From: Streptomyces sp. NBC_00285
GTDB lineage: Bacteria > Actinomycetota > Actinomycetes > Streptomycetales > Streptomycetaceae
Direction of reading: 5' to 3'
Assembly: GCF_036174265.1 (NCBI RefSeq)
Contig: NZ_CP108055.1
Span: 2,666,001-2,730,000 of the forward strand
Length of the DNA stretch: 64,000 nucleotides
Made by a program: the position numbers and the translations under genes. The notes under the pieces are model-generated. The model saw only the letters and a program-made list of their open reading frames with translations, made no database searches and had not been told where the DNA came from. Below, one piece after another: positions 32,398 to 41,918 of this stretch (the first letter of the stretch is position 1; each line of letters opens with the position of its first letter).

Positions 32398-35085
32398 ATG
32401 ACATTCACTCTCAAACGCGAGTGTGTGCTCGCGGTGGGCAGAGCGACTTCGGGGGGTCGCATGCGGTCATGGGTGGTCACGTTATCCGCTGGTACGGGGG
32501 CCGGGGTGGCCGCCTTTCTCAGCGTCGCCGCCAAGACGGTCGACTCCGATCAACCACTGCTGTGGGTGCTGACCGCCGGCGCCGCCATGCTCGTCGGCCT
32601 GACAGCGGGTGTGGCGCATGCGCACAAGAAGTCCGACGACGCAGCGCCGGAACCGATCGGCACAGAGCAAGGACCACCCAACAACCTTCCCATGCTCAGC
32701 ATGTACTTCACAGGCCGCGCGGTGGAGAAGGAACGGATCGTGAACGTCCTGAAGGGCCCTGCCAGAGGACGTCGGGACAAGAACGAACGGCCCGTCCCGC
32801 GCCTGTGCGTGCTCTACGGCGCGACCGGCGCCGGCAAGTCGCAACTCGCCGTGTCCTACGCCCACGACGAGCTGAGCCGGCACACCCTGACGTGGTGGCT
32901 CAACGCCTCCCGGCCCGACACCCTGCGCACCGAACTCCTGGAGTTCGCGCAGTATGTGGGCATCCCGGACCAAGAGAGCAAGAACGTCGTCCTGATGAAC
33001 CTGTGGAGCCGGCTGCGCGAGCAGCGGGGCTGGCTGCTCGTCTACGACGGATGGCCTACGTACGACGACTCGATGCGCAGTCTGCTGCCCTCCGAGGGTG
33101 ACGGCGAAGTACTCATCACCACCCAGCAGCACCAGGGCTGGGCGGGCCTGAGTTCGGGCCCGATCGAACTGAGGGCCTTCCCCGAGAAGGAAGGTGTCGA
33201 GTTCCTACGGCGCCGGTTCGGCATCACGTCCGAGCAGCTCACGGACGAGGACCACAGGGCACTGACCGAACTCGGTCACCAGCTGGGCTGGTTGCCGCTG
33301 GCCCTCGACCAGGCGGCGGCCTACATAGCGCAGGCCGAGATCACCGTGGCCGAGTATCTGCGCGACCTGCCGGGCGGCGCCGCGGTCGAGGGCACCTTCC
33401 GGCTCTCCATCGCCCGGGTCTCGGAGGCCTCGCCCGCCGCCGTCGACCTGCTGCGGCTGTGCGCGTTCCTGGCGTCGGAGGACGTCCGACGGACGACACT
33501 CACCCAGCACCGGTCCGTCCTCCCCGCCCGTCTGCGCACCATCATGGACGATCCCGTCACCTTCACCCGGGAGGTGCTGCTGCTGGTGGATCACTCCTTG
33601 CTGACCCGCAGCGGCGACTGGCGCAAGGGATCGGCCGCCTACGGCATGCACCCACGGGTCCAGACACTGATCCATGACGGGCTGAGCCTGTCCGAGCGTC
33701 TGGAGTGGTCCCAGGCGGCGGTCCGTCTTGTGGAGGCCTGCTTCCCCACGACCCCGGACCTGCTGGCCGCCCGGCCCCTGTGCGAAAGGCTGATGTCGCA
33801 CGTCGAGGCCGTCATCGACAAGCTGGCCTGGGGTGACGACGCGGACGGCGGGCTCGGCGCCTCCCAGGACCCCGAGGCGCTGGCCCGGCTGCTGCACCGG
33901 GTGGGCACATATCAGGAGCACCGCTGCGACTGGGTGCGGGCCCTGGACTTCTTCGAGCAGGAGGCCGAACTGCGCGAGTTCGGAGACGACCACGAACTCG
34001 CCCGCGCCACCGCCAGGTACGCCGTGGCTCGCCAGCACTACCTGCTCGCGGCACTGGACGCCGCCGAGCGGGAGTGCCGTCGGGCGCTGGATCTGTGCGA
34101 GGCTCACGAGGAAGAGGCCTTCCTGCGCTTACGAGCCCAGTGCCAGCGACAGCTGGGCGGCATCATGCGCGAGTACAACCGCTTCCCGGAGGCCCTGGAA
34201 GCCGTGCAGACGGCGGTGAAGATCTACGAGGGGCAGGTCTGGCGGGAGGAGAGCCTCGACTGGGCCGTCGCCGAGCAGGAGATCGGACTGATCCATCGCA
34301 ACGCGGGCCAGCTCGCCCAGGCCGTCGTCCACTACGAGCGCGCCAAGGAGAGGATCCCCAGCCGCGGGAACCAGGAACCGCCGGAGTACACGCTCTTCCG
34401 CGCCATGCTGCAGCGCGATCTCGGCATCGTCGCCCAGGACCGCGGGCAGCTCGAACCGGCGGAGGAACAGCTCAACACAGCGCTGGAGATGTTCGGGGCG
34501 CACCGGGGGCCGGAGGACTTCGAGACCGCGCAGGTAGCCAAGTTCCTGGCCGACGTGCTGCGTCGGCGCGGCGAGCAGCACCGGGAGGCGGCGCGACGCA
34601 CCCTGCAGCCCCTGCGCCGCGTCGATCTGCTGCGCCGGGCCGGTTCGGAGCTGGCACGCGCCGACGCGATTCTCGGTCCGGTGGTGGAGCTCCACAGCAA
34701 GCGCAGCGAGGCCGAGGAGCACAAGTACGCGGCATGCCTCAACAAGCTGGGCTCGCTGCGGCTCGCACAGGGGCGGATCCCAGAGGCGAGACGAACGCTC
34801 GAGCAGGCCGAGACCATCTATCGACGCGCCTACGGCGAGCATCACTACTACCGCGCCAAGTCGCTGACCCGGCTCGGACCGGTGCTGCGCGCCGAGGGCC
34901 GCGGCGCGGAGGCCGAGCGGGTGCTCGGGGACGCGGGGGGCATCTTCCGTACCGCGCTCGGCGGCGACCACCCCGTTCTGATGGCCGTGTACGAACACCT
35001 GGCCGACTGCGTCGCGGACCGCGGCGACCAGCATGAAGCCGACCGGCTCAGGGCCGAGGCGGACCGCATCCGTCAGTCCCTGTGA
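32398..35085 (+). CDS. membrane-anchored STAND NTPase with TPR repeats
   Basis: A large (895 aa) signal-transduction NTPase. Two N-terminal transmembrane helices (about 25-45 and 53-74) anchor it in the membrane. The NB-ARC-like domain follows, with P-loop GATGAGKS at 141-148, Walker B LLVYDG near 213-218 and the GxP-type helix GWLPLALDQAAAYI near 297-310. Residues ~480-890 are helix pairs of TPR type (ALDFFEQEAELREFGD, ALEAVQTAVKIYEG, ARRTLEQAETIYRRAYGE). STAND proteins switch to an oligomer when the repeats meet a ligand; the effector here would be the membrane part. No enzyme effector domain. Start ATG 32398 or ATG 32461, the latter with GGGGGG upstream. Role unknown; defence or developmental signalling are guesses. 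Confidence 0.85.
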   Translation: MTFTLKRECVLAVGRATSGGRMRSWVVTLSAGTGAGVAAFLSVAAKTVDSDQPLLWVLTAGAAMLVGLTAGVAHAHKKSDDAAPEPIGTEQGPPNNLPMLSMYFTGRAVEKERIVNVLKGPARGRRDKNERPVPRLCVLYGATGAGKSQLAVSYAHDELSRHTLTWWLNASRPDTLRTELLEFAQYVGIPDQESKNVVLMNLWSRLREQRGWLLVYDGWPTYDDSMRSLLPSEGDGEVLITTQQHQGWAGLSSGPIELRAFPEKEGVEFLRRRFGITSEQLTDEDHRALTELGHQLGWLPLALDQAAAYIAQAEITVAEYLRDLPGGAAVEGTFRLSIARVSEASPAAVDLLRLCAFLASEDVRRTTLTQHRSVLPARLRTIMDDPVTFTREVLLLVDHSLLTRSGDWRKGSAAYGMHPRVQTLIHDGLSLSERLEWSQAAVRLVEACFPTTPDLLAARPLCERLMSHVEAVIDKLAWGDDADGGLGASQDPEALARLLHRVGTYQEHRCDWVRALDFFEQEAELREFGDDHELARATARYAVARQHYLLAALDAAERECRRALDLCEAHEEEAFLRLRAQCQRQLGGIMREYNRFPEALEAVQTAVKIYEGQVWREESLDWAVAEQEIGLIHRNAGQLAQAVVHYERAKERIPSRGNQEPPEYTLFRAMLQRDLGIVAQDRGQLEPAEEQLNTALEMFGAHRGPEDFETAQVAKFLADVLRRRGEQHREAARRTLQPLRRVDLLRRAGSELARADAILGPVVELHSKRSEAEEHKYAACLNKLGSLRLAQGRIPEARRTLEQAETIYRRAYGEHHYYRAKSLTRLGPVLRAEGRGAEAERVLGDAGGIFRTALGGDHPVLMAVYEHLADCVADRGDQHEADRLRAEADRIRQSL

Positions 35086-35163
35086 CCGACCCCTCAGGCC
35101 GCGCCGCACCGAAACGGCGACCCTCGTGAAACCGTGCACAAGCGTCCCCCCTACGATGGGCGG

Positions 35164-36177
35164 GTGCCAAACGTGACCCGCGCCGACGCCGTAGCGGCCG
35201 TCCGCAACCCGCTCGCCTTCATCGCCGCACGCTGGACCCCGACCCCTCGGACGGTTCAGCGGGCGGCTCTCGCCGCGCTCGTCATGGCGGTGGTCATCGT
35301 GGTCACCGGCGGTGCGGTGCGCCTGACCGGGTCCGGGCTCGGCTGCCCGACCTGGCCCACGTGCACCGACGACTCGCTGACCACGACCCGCGCGATGGGC
35401 TTCCACGGCGCCATCGAGTTCGGCAACCGGATGCTGACGTACGTGCTGTGTGCCGCCGTCGGGTGGGCGATCATCGCGGCGCGTTCCGAGAAGCCGTACC
35501 GGCGCAGCCTGACGCGGCTGGGCTGGGCGCAGTTCTGGATCGTGATGAGCAACGCGATCCTCGGCGGCATCGTCGTGCTGGTCGGGCTCAACCCGTACAC
35601 CGTCGCCGCCCACTTCGTCGCCACGACGGCCCTGATCACGGTCGCCGCGGTGATGTGGCAGCGCACCCGCGAGGGCGACGAGGCTCCCCGCCCGCTGGTC
35701 GGCAAGCCGGTGCAGCAGCTGGTGTGGTTCCTGGTCGCCGCCGCCGCCCTGCTGATCCTCGTCGGCACGGTCGTGACCGGCGCCGGACCGCACGCCGGCG
35801 ACTCCAGCGAGGTCGAGCGGATGCCGCTGGACTGGGAGACCGTGAGCAAGGTGCATGCGGTGCTGGCCTGGATCGTGGTGTCTCTGACCTTCGCCCTGTG
35901 GTTCATCCTCAAGGCGGTCGACGCCCCGAAGAACCCCCTGGACCGCACCCGCGACCTCTTCCTGGTCCTGCTCTCGCAGGGCGTCATCGGCTACGTCCAG
36001 TACTTCACCGACCTCCCCGAGTTCCTGGTCGGCCTGCACATGCTCGGCTCGGCCCTGGTGTGGATCGCGGTGCTCCGGGTGCTGCTGGCCCTGCGCGAGC
36101 GGGACGGGGGCGAGCTGCCCGATGTACCCGCTCAGCCGTACGCCGCCACGAGCCCGTCGATCGCCGGGCCCAGGTAG
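35164..36177 (+). CDS. ctaA: heme A synthase
   Basis: Membrane enzyme (337 aa) that oxidises heme O to heme A for cytochrome aa3 oxidase. Eight hydrophobic helices can be read. The extracytoplasmic cysteine pair is GLGCPTWPTC near 60, and the heme-binding histidines lie in GFHGAIEFGNR, TVAAHFVATT, VSKVHAVLAW and GLHMLGSALVW. The GTG at 35164 gives the usual N-terminus; a GTG ten codons earlier is in frame. Heme O synthase (ctaB) lies 2.3 kb away on the opposite strand. Its last 46 bases overlap the convergent nucleotidyltransferase gene. Confidence 0.95.
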   Translation: MPNVTRADAVAAVRNPLAFIAARWTPTPRTVQRAALAALVMAVVIVVTGGAVRLTGSGLGCPTWPTCTDDSLTTTRAMGFHGAIEFGNRMLTYVLCAAVGWAIIAARSEKPYRRSLTRLGWAQFWIVMSNAILGGIVVLVGLNPYTVAAHFVATTALITVAAVMWQRTREGDEAPRPLVGKPVQQLVWFLVAAAALLILVGTVVTGAGPHAGDSSEVERMPLDWETVSKVHAVLAWIVVSLTFALWFILKAVDAPKNPLDRTRDLFLVLLSQGVIGYVQYFTDLPEFLVGLHMLGSALVWIAVLRVLLALRERDGGELPDVPAQPYAATSPSIAGPR

Positions 36178-36848
36178 CTCCGGGTCCGCGCGGCCCTGTC
36201 CTCGACGGTGGGCACAGGATCGCCGTAGCGGCGCCCCCGGATGTCCTCCACTACCTCTATGGGCGCCCCGAGCCCGGGCAGCAGTTCCAACGCCTCACGC
36301 TTGGAGATCAGCCGGCCCTCGCGCAGGGTCACGGTCGCTCGGGCGAACGTCAGCAGTCCCAGGTCGACCCACACATCCCGTGTCCACAGCTCGGCGTTGT
36401 CGAGGGTCGGGCGCCAGAAGTCGCGCTGGTCGCGGATCACGAAGTCGGCCAGTTCCCGGTCCGTCACCGACGGCAGCAGGTCCGTCGGCGGCTTCCCGTG
36501 CAGGACGCGCCCGAAGGTGTGCAGCTCACGCCGAGTCACCGGGCTCACCGGCCGCTTGAACAGTTCCGAGTGCGCCCAGGTGAGGTGAGTGCGATCGATA
36601 TCGGCGGAAGGCGTCAGGTACGTGCAGTGCAGCTGCCCGGCCAGCGGCTCGGCCCGCAGCCGGGCGTGCAGCTTGGCCAGCCGCCACACCGTACGGGGTG
36701 TGATCGAGGGGAGTACGGCAATCAGGTCCAGGTCGCTGCGGCCCTCCTGGTAGTCGCCGCCCGCCAGCGAGCCGTGGGCCCAGACGGCGACGGGGGCAAG
36801 CGGGGCCAGTCCGCTGAGGAAGCGGTCCAGTAACACCTCTGTCTGCAT
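36132..36848 (-). CDS. nucleotidyltransferase-domain protein
   Basis: A 238-residue minimal nucleotidyltransferase, related to aminoglycoside adenylyltransferases. The catalytic motif is WAHGSLAGGDYQEGRSDLDLI at about 23-44, with the G-S and the two-Asp SDLDL that bind magnesium. The rest of the fold has helical extension without clear drug-binding residues, so real resistance activity is unsure. It could transfer a nucleotide to a small molecule or protein. ATG start with no close partner; the gap to the downstream amidohydrolase gene is 18 bp, so the two could be cotranscribed. Confidence 0.85.
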   Translation of the reverse strand: MQTEVLLDRFLSGLAPLAPVAVWAHGSLAGGDYQEGRSDLDLIAVLPSITPRTVWRLAKLHARLRAEPLAGQLHCTYLTPSADIDRTHLTWAHSELFKRPVSPVTRRELHTFGRVLHGKPPTDLLPSVTDRELADFVIRDQRDFWRPTLDNAELWTRDVWVDLGLLTFARATVTLREGRLISKREALELLPGLGAPIEVVEDIRGRRYGDPVPTVEDRAARTRSYLGPAIDGLVAAYG

Positions 36849-36866
36849 CCACCCATCCTGTACAGC

Positions 36867-38009
36867 TCACTCCAGCCCGTACAGCCTCCGCGCGTTCCCC
36901 GCCGCGATCAGGCCGGCCACCCGCTGTGCGTCCGACGCCGACCACGCTCCCTCCGTGACCCAGCCGCCCAGCACCCGGGCCAGTGCCTCGCGGAAGAGGC
37001 TGGCGCCCACCACATGCAGTTCGGGCAGGCTGTGGGCGCCACTGGAGAAGACGATCTTGCCGAAGGGGGCCAGCTCCAGGGTCTCCGCGAGGACGGTCGC
37101 CGCGCGGGCGCCAGTGCGGACCAGGGCGGCGCCGGAGTCGGCGTAGACGTGCGGGAAGACGCCGGCGAGGTGGGCGGCGTGGCGATGGTAGGGGTAGCTG
37201 TGCAGCAGCACGAGGTCGGTGCCGAGGCCGGCAGTGGCGCGGACGAAGTCGGTGAGCAGGACGGGGTCGGTGCGGTCGATGCGCAGGCCCGGTTCGCCGA
37301 GCCCGGCGTGCAGTTGGAGGGGCAGGCCGGAGGCGACCGCGATCCACAGCAGGTGTCGTAGGAGCACGGGGTCGGACAGTTCGCCGCCCACCCGGCGGCC
37401 CGCGAGCCACCTGCCTGCCGCGCCCCGCACCTCGCCCGGCCCCGGCGGCTCGGGCGCCAGTGCGAGGCCGTGCCGTACGCCCGCCACCGAGGTGAAGGCC
37501 ACCGCGTTCACGGCGGCGCCGTGCACCGACTCGGCGAGGTTGGCGAGGAAGGACTCGACGGTCCCGGAGGTGTCGGCGACCTGTTCGGCGAGGAGTTCCA
37601 GGCGGACGATCTCGCGGGTCTCGGCGGCCGCCGCGGTGGCCAGTTCGGTGGGTCCCGTGAGGTCGCCCGGCAGCCCGGTGTCGACCAGGTAGGTCGTGAT
37701 CCCGCTGCCGCGCAACAGCCTGCGGCCCGTCTCCAGTACGCCCAGTTCACGGCGCCGGGCCAGATAGCGGGCGGGCGGACAGTGCGGTTCGAGACCGAGG
37801 AGCGGCGGACACCAGCGTCGTAGGGCGAAGCCCGTCTGAGTGTCGAACAGTGTGGTGCCCGGGGCGGGAGGGCCCTCGGTGCGGGCCAGCTGGGCCTCGA
37901 AGGTGCCGAGACCCAGCTCCGTTCTCAGTACGCCGTGGCAGTACTGGTCCACGAGGGACGGCGTTTCGATCATCCGGGCTCCCCGTGTCAGGACCGTGGC
38001 ACTGCTCAC
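36867..38009 (-). CDS. amidohydrolase-like protein (FluG N-domain type)
   Basis: A 380-residue TIM-barrel hydrolase of the amidohydrolase 2 family. The opening SLVDQYCHGVLR has the first conserved histidine; LQLHAGLGEP, HSYPYHRHAAHLAGVFPHVYAD and FSSGAHSLPELHVVGA carry the later family ligands. Such proteins resemble the N-terminal domain of FluG and enzymes linked to glutamine-type metabolism, but substrate is unknown. The GTG at 38009 is listed; an ATG at 37973 is also reasonable. It starts upstream of, and on the same strand as, the nucleotidyltransferase. Confidence 0.85.
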   Translation of the reverse strand: MSSATVLTRGARMIETPSLVDQYCHGVLRTELGLGTFEAQLARTEGPPAPGTTLFDTQTGFALRRWCPPLLGLEPHCPPARYLARRRELGVLETGRRLLRGSGITTYLVDTGLPGDLTGPTELATAAAAETREIVRLELLAEQVADTSGTVESFLANLAESVHGAAVNAVAFTSVAGVRHGLALAPEPPGPGEVRGAAGRWLAGRRVGGELSDPVLLRHLLWIAVASGLPLQLHAGLGEPGLRIDRTDPVLLTDFVRATAGLGTDLVLLHSYPYHRHAAHLAGVFPHVYADSGAALVRTGARAATVLAETLELAPFGKIVFSSGAHSLPELHVVGASLFREALARVLGGWVTEGAWSASDAQRVAGLIAAGNARRLYGLE

Positions 38010-38114
38010 AGGTCCTAACGGGTGAACCGGGCATCAGGTGCTGCTGTCACACACCCCGTGCGAAACGCTTCGCGGGTTGGGACGGCTCATCCACGGAGAA
38101 GGGGACGCGCTCGA

Positions 38115-38447
38115 TCAGCCGTTGGCCGGTCCGCCGAGCTGGAGGCCCGCCATCCGGCTCCACTCGTACGGCCCCGTCTTCACCTTCGCGGCGAACTCGC
38201 CGTCGAACTCCTCGTGCACGGTGATGCCGGACTTCTCGACGGCCTTCTCGGCGATGTCGTGCGAGGGGGCCACCAGGTCGCCCCAGCCGCCGTCCTCACC
38301 GACGAGGACGATCCGGGTGCCGCGCTCACCGATGTGGGCCAACTGGCCCTCGGCGCCGCCGTGCTCCTTGGAGAAGGCGCTGATCTGCTTGGCGAGCCGG
38401 GCGACCTTGCGCTCGGCCTTCGCGTCAACCTGCTGCGTGTCTGCCAT
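38115..38447 (-). CDS. small conserved hypothetical protein
   Basis: A 110-residue soluble acidic protein of unknown function, beginning MADTQQVDAKAERKVARL. It has a helical N-terminal third, a beta segment GTRIVLVGEDGGWGDLVAP at about 43-61 and the end GPYEWSRMAGLQLGG. The pattern is one I recall as conserved in streptomycetes next to ctaB, but no function is known. The ATG is followed by coding-type codon use; 44 bp separate it from the ctaB stop, so it may be cotranscribed with ctaB. Confidence 0.75.
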   Translation of the reverse strand: MADTQQVDAKAERKVARLAKQISAFSKEHGGAEGQLAHIGERGTRIVLVGEDGGWGDLVAPSHDIAEKAVEKSGITVHEEFDGEFAAKVKTGPYEWSRMAGLQLGGPANG

Positions 38448-38491
38448 GCCCAGGATGCTACCGACCGGTAGAAGGGGCGGCGACGTGACGC

Positions 38492-39439
38492 TCACCTCAG
38501 GAAGGGGTCCACGGCGACGGCCACGAAGAGGATCGACACATAGGTGATCGACCAGTGGAACAGCCGCATCTCCTTGAGCTTGCCGCCGGTCACCTCGGCC
38601 TTGGCGCGGTTCTGCAGCCCGTGCGCCTCCCACAGCCAGAAGCCGCCGGCCGGCAGCGCGACCGCCGTGTAGAACCAGCCGGTGTAGCCGAGCGGGGTCA
38701 GCAGCAGGGAGACGGCGACCATCACCCAGCTGTAGATGACGATCTGCCGGGCGACCACCTTGTTGGAGGCGACCACCGGCAGCATCGGCACGCCCACGCG
38801 TGCGTAGTCCTCCCGCACCTTCATGGACAGCGGCCAGTAGTGCGGCGGCGTCCAGAAGAACATGACCAGGAAGAGGATGACCGGCGCCCACGACATGGAG
38901 TTCGTGACCGAGGACCAGCCGATCAGGACCGGCATACAGCCGGCGATGCCGCCCCACACGATGTTCTGGGAGGTACGGCGCTTGAGGATCATCGTGTAGA
39001 CGACGACGTAGAAGAGGAGCGCTCCGAGCGACAGCCAGGCCGACAGCCAGTTGACGGCGAGGCCGAACAGGAGTGTCGAGACGACCGCCAGCGTGATGCC
39101 GAAGGCCAGACACTCGCGCGGCGACACCATGCCGGTCACCAGCGGTCGCTGCGAGGTGCGGTCCATGAGCGCGTCGATGTCACGGTCGATGTACATGTTC
39201 AGCGCGTTGGCGCCGCCCGCCGAGAGGTAGCCGCCGAGGCAGGTCAGCAGGACCAGCTTCAGGTCCGGCACACCCTGCTGCGCCAGGAACATCACCGGCA
39301 CGGTGGTGATGAGCAGCAGCTCGATGATCCGAGGCTTGGTCAGCGCCACGAACGCCTTGACACGGGCCCCGAACGGCCGGTGACCCGAGCTCTTGCTCTC
39401 CCCCAGCACACCGACTGGACGGGATTCGACGGCCGTCAC
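38492..39439 (-). CDS. ctaB: protoheme IX farnesyltransferase (heme O synthase)
   Basis: UbiA-type prenyltransferase (315 aa) that adds farnesyl to heme B, making heme O, the substrate of CtaA. Seven or more hydrophobic helices follow a short lead. The metal-pyrophosphate motif is [15 protein letters not shown] at about 88-102, with the second acidic motif region near [18 protein letters not shown]. The GTG at 39439 has AGGGG upstream and gives the usual length; the frame continues upstream but without a sensible N-terminus. Divergent from tkt. Confidence 0.95.
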   Translation of the reverse strand: MTAVESRPVGVLGESKSSGHRPFGARVKAFVALTKPRIIELLLITTVPVMFLAQQGVPDLKLVLLTCLGGYLSAGGANALNMYIDRDIDALMDRTSQRPLVTGMVSPRECLAFGITLAVVSTLLFGLAVNWLSAWLSLGALLFYVVVYTMILKRRTSQNIVWGGIAGCMPVLIGWSSVTNSMSWAPVILFLVMFFWTPPHYWPLSMKVREDYARVGVPMLPVVASNKVVARQIVIYSWVMVAVSLLLTPLGYTGWFYTAVALPAGGFWLWEAHGLQNRAKAEVTGGKLKEMRLFHWSITYVSILFVAVAVDPFLR

Positions 39440-39798
39440 GCACACCCCTACAGAGACATCCCAGCAGGCCTCAGCCGTGTGAAGTCCCGGTAAAGGCCCG
39501 CGCGTACCACGCCACTGTAGACGTTGCCCATACCCCGACATTCGCGGGGGTCGGGTCGTGTCCGACGACTCCCCCGGAAGAGCTCGCCGCCACTCGGTTG
39601 AGCACTCCGATGAGCAGCTCCGTATTCAGTTGCCGAATGCGCTCCCGGCCAGTCGGGAGGCGGATCCCCGAGAGTCCCGGCAGTCTGGAATGGCTCGAAA
39701 AAACGCACGTACTTGCGGGGGTAGGCTCGACAAAGACCGGGCGTCCCGCGCACCGGCATTCGACATGCGTGACATGTGGAGAGGAGCCCTGACCCAGG
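39440..39798. other. divergent promoter region between ctaB and tkt
   Basis: A 359-bp gap. It must hold the promoters of both genes. TACAGT on the minus strand near 39507 resembles a -10 for ctaB, and TAGGCT at 39721 one for tkt, though -35 boxes are weak. GGAGAGGAG near 39778-39786 serves tkt at long spacing. I see no repeats, RNA or ORF with coding character. Confidence 0.4.
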
Positions 39799-41886
39799 GT
39801 GAGCACCAAGCCGACCACCACAGACCTCGAGTGGACCGAGCTGGACCAGCGGGCCGTCGACACCGCCCGCGTCCTGGCCGCCGACGCCGTACAGAAGGTC
39901 GGCAACGGCCATCCCGGTACGGCGATGAGCCTGGCCCCCGCCGCGTACACCCTCTTCCAGAAGGTGATGCGGCATGATCCGGCCGACCCCGAGTGGGTCG
40001 GGCGCGACCGCTTCGTGCTGTCCGCCGGCCACTCGTCCCTGACCCTCTACACCCAGCTCTACCTGGCCGGTTTCGGTCTGGAGCTGGACGACCTGAAGGC
40101 GTTTCGGACCTGGGGTTCCAAGACCCCCGGCCACCCGGAGTACGGGCACACCAAGGGCGTCGAGACCACGACGGGACCGCTCGGCCAGGGTGTCGCCAAC
40201 GCCGTCGGCATGGCGATGGCCGCCCGCTACGAGCGCGGTCTGTTCGACCCGGAGGCCCCGGCCGGCGAGTCGCCGTTCGACCACTTCGTCTTCGCCGTCG
40301 CCGGTGACGGCTGCCTCCAGGAGGGCATCTCCGCCGAGGCGTCCTCGCTGGCCGGCCACCAGCAGCTCGGCAACCTGGTCCTGCTGTGGGACGACAACCA
40401 CATCTCGATCGAGGGCGACACCGAGACGGCCGTGTCCGAGGACACCGTCAAGCGGTACGAGGCGTACGGCTGGCACGTCCAGCGGGTCGCCCCGAAGCCG
40501 GACGGCGACCTCGACCCGAACGCCCTCTACGACGCGATCGAGGCCGCGAAGCGGGTGACGGACCGCCCGTCCTTCATCGCGATGCGCTCGATCATCGCCT
40601 GGCCCGCCCCGAACGCGCAGAACACCGAAGCCGCGCACGGCTCGGCGCTCGGCGCCGACGAGGTCGCGGCCACCAAGCGGGTGCTGGGCTTCGACCCGGA
40701 GCAGTCCTTCGAGGTCTCCGACGAGGTCATCAACCACACCCGGCAGGCGCTGGAGCGCGGCCGTCAGGCGAAGGCCGAGTGGGAGAAGTCCTTCCAGGAG
40801 TGGCGGAACAACAACGCCGAGCGCGCCGCGGAGTTCGACCGGATCGCCACGGGCGAACTGCCCAAGGACTGGGAGTCCTTCATCCCGGTGTTCGAGCCGG
40901 GCAAGGGTGTCGCCACGCGTGCCGCCTCCGGAAAGGTGCTCCAGGCCCTCGGCGCCGTGATCCCCGAACTGTGGGGCGGCTCCGCCGACCTCGCGGGCTC
41001 GAACAACACGACGATCGACAAGGACAGTTCGTTCCTCCCGGCGGACAACCCGCTGCCGGAGGCGAACCCTTACGGCCGCACGATCCACTTCGGCATCCGC
41101 GAGCACTCCATGGCCGCGGAGATGAACGGCATCGCGCTGCACGGCAACACCCGTATCTACGGCGGCACGTTCCTCGTCTTCTCCGACTACATGCGCAACG
41201 CGGTGCGGCTCTCGGCGTTGATGCACCTGCCGGTGACGTACGTGTGGACGCACGACTCGATCGGTCTCGGCGAGGACGGCCCCACCCACCAGCCGGTCGA
41301 GCACGTCGCCGCGCTGCGCGCGATCCCGGGCCTGAACGTGGTCCGCCCGGCGGACGCCAACGAGACCGCGATCGCCTGGCGCGAGATCCTCAGGCGCTAC
41401 ACGAAGGTCTTCGGCAAGGGCGCCCCGCACGGCCTGGCGCTGACCCGTCAGGGCGTGCCGACGTACGCGCCCAACGAGGACGCGGTCAAGGGCGGTTACG
41501 TCCTGTTCGAGGCCTCCACCGGTTCTCCGGAGGTCGTCCTGATCGCGACCGGTTCCGAGGTGCACGTCGCCGTCGAGGCGCGCGAGCAGCTCGAAGCGGA
41601 CGGTGTGCCCACCCGTGTCGTCTCCATGCCGTGCGTGGAGTGGTTCGAGGAGCAGGACCAGGGGTACCGGGACAGCGTGCTGCCGCCGGCCGTGAGGGCG
41701 CGTGTCGCGGTCGAGGCGGGTATCGGCCTCACCTGGCACAAGTACGTCGGGGACGCCGGTCGCATCGTTTCCCTGGAGCACTTCGGTGCTTCCGCGGACG
41801 GCAAGGTCCTCTTCCAGGAGTTCGGTTTCACTGGCGAGAACGTGGCCGCCAAGGCCCGGGAATCCCTCGCCGCCGCCCAGCGCTGA
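39799..41886 (+). CDS. tkt: transketolase
   Basis: Thiamine-diphosphate enzyme (695 aa) that moves two-carbon units between sugar phosphates in the non-oxidative pentose phosphate pathway. Active-site signatures are [13 protein letters not shown] at about 35-47, the TPP/metal motif [14 protein letters not shown] at about 170-183 and NNHISI-type NHISIEGD, then GFGEDG-type [13 protein letters not shown] in the second domain. The GTG start gives the standard N-terminus. First gene of the tkt-tal-zwf-opcA-pgl unit. Confidence 0.97.
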   Translation: MSTKPTTTDLEWTELDQRAVDTARVLAADAVQKVGNGHPGTAMSLAPAAYTLFQKVMRHDPADPEWVGRDRFVLSAGHSSLTLYTQLYLAGFGLELDDLKAFRTWGSKTPGHPEYGHTKGVETTTGPLGQGVANAVGMAMAARYERGLFDPEAPAGESPFDHFVFAVAGDGCLQEGISAEASSLAGHQQLGNLVLLWDDNHISIEGDTETAVSEDTVKRYEAYGWHVQRVAPKPDGDLDPNALYDAIEAAKRVTDRPSFIAMRSIIAWPAPNAQNTEAAHGSALGADEVAATKRVLGFDPEQSFEVSDEVINHTRQALERGRQAKAEWEKSFQEWRNNNAERAAEFDRIATGELPKDWESFIPVFEPGKGVATRAASGKVLQALGAVIPELWGGSADLAGSNNTTIDKDSSFLPADNPLPEANPYGRTIHFGIREHSMAAEMNGIALHGNTRIYGGTFLVFSDYMRNAVRLSALMHLPVTYVWTHDSIGLGEDGPTHQPVEHVAALRAIPGLNVVRPADANETAIAWREILRRYTKVFGKGAPHGLALTRQGVPTYAPNEDAVKGGYVLFEASTGSPEVVLIATGSEVHVAVEAREQLEADGVPTRVVSMPCVEWFEEQDQGYRDSVLPPAVRARVAVEAGIGLTWHKYVGDAGRIVSLEHFGASADGKVLFQEFGFTGENVAAKARESLAAAQR

Positions 41887-41918
41887 CGCTCACACACGAC
41901 CGTAGGAGATGTAATTCC

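Noticed and set aside
34129..36039. 636-codon minus frame across the STAND gene and ctaA
   Set aside because: Runs antisense through two well-supported genes and has no recognisable domain.
39448..41781. 777-codon minus frame antisense to tkt
   Set aside because: Shadow of a highly conserved enzyme; translation is repetitive Arg/Gly/Val.
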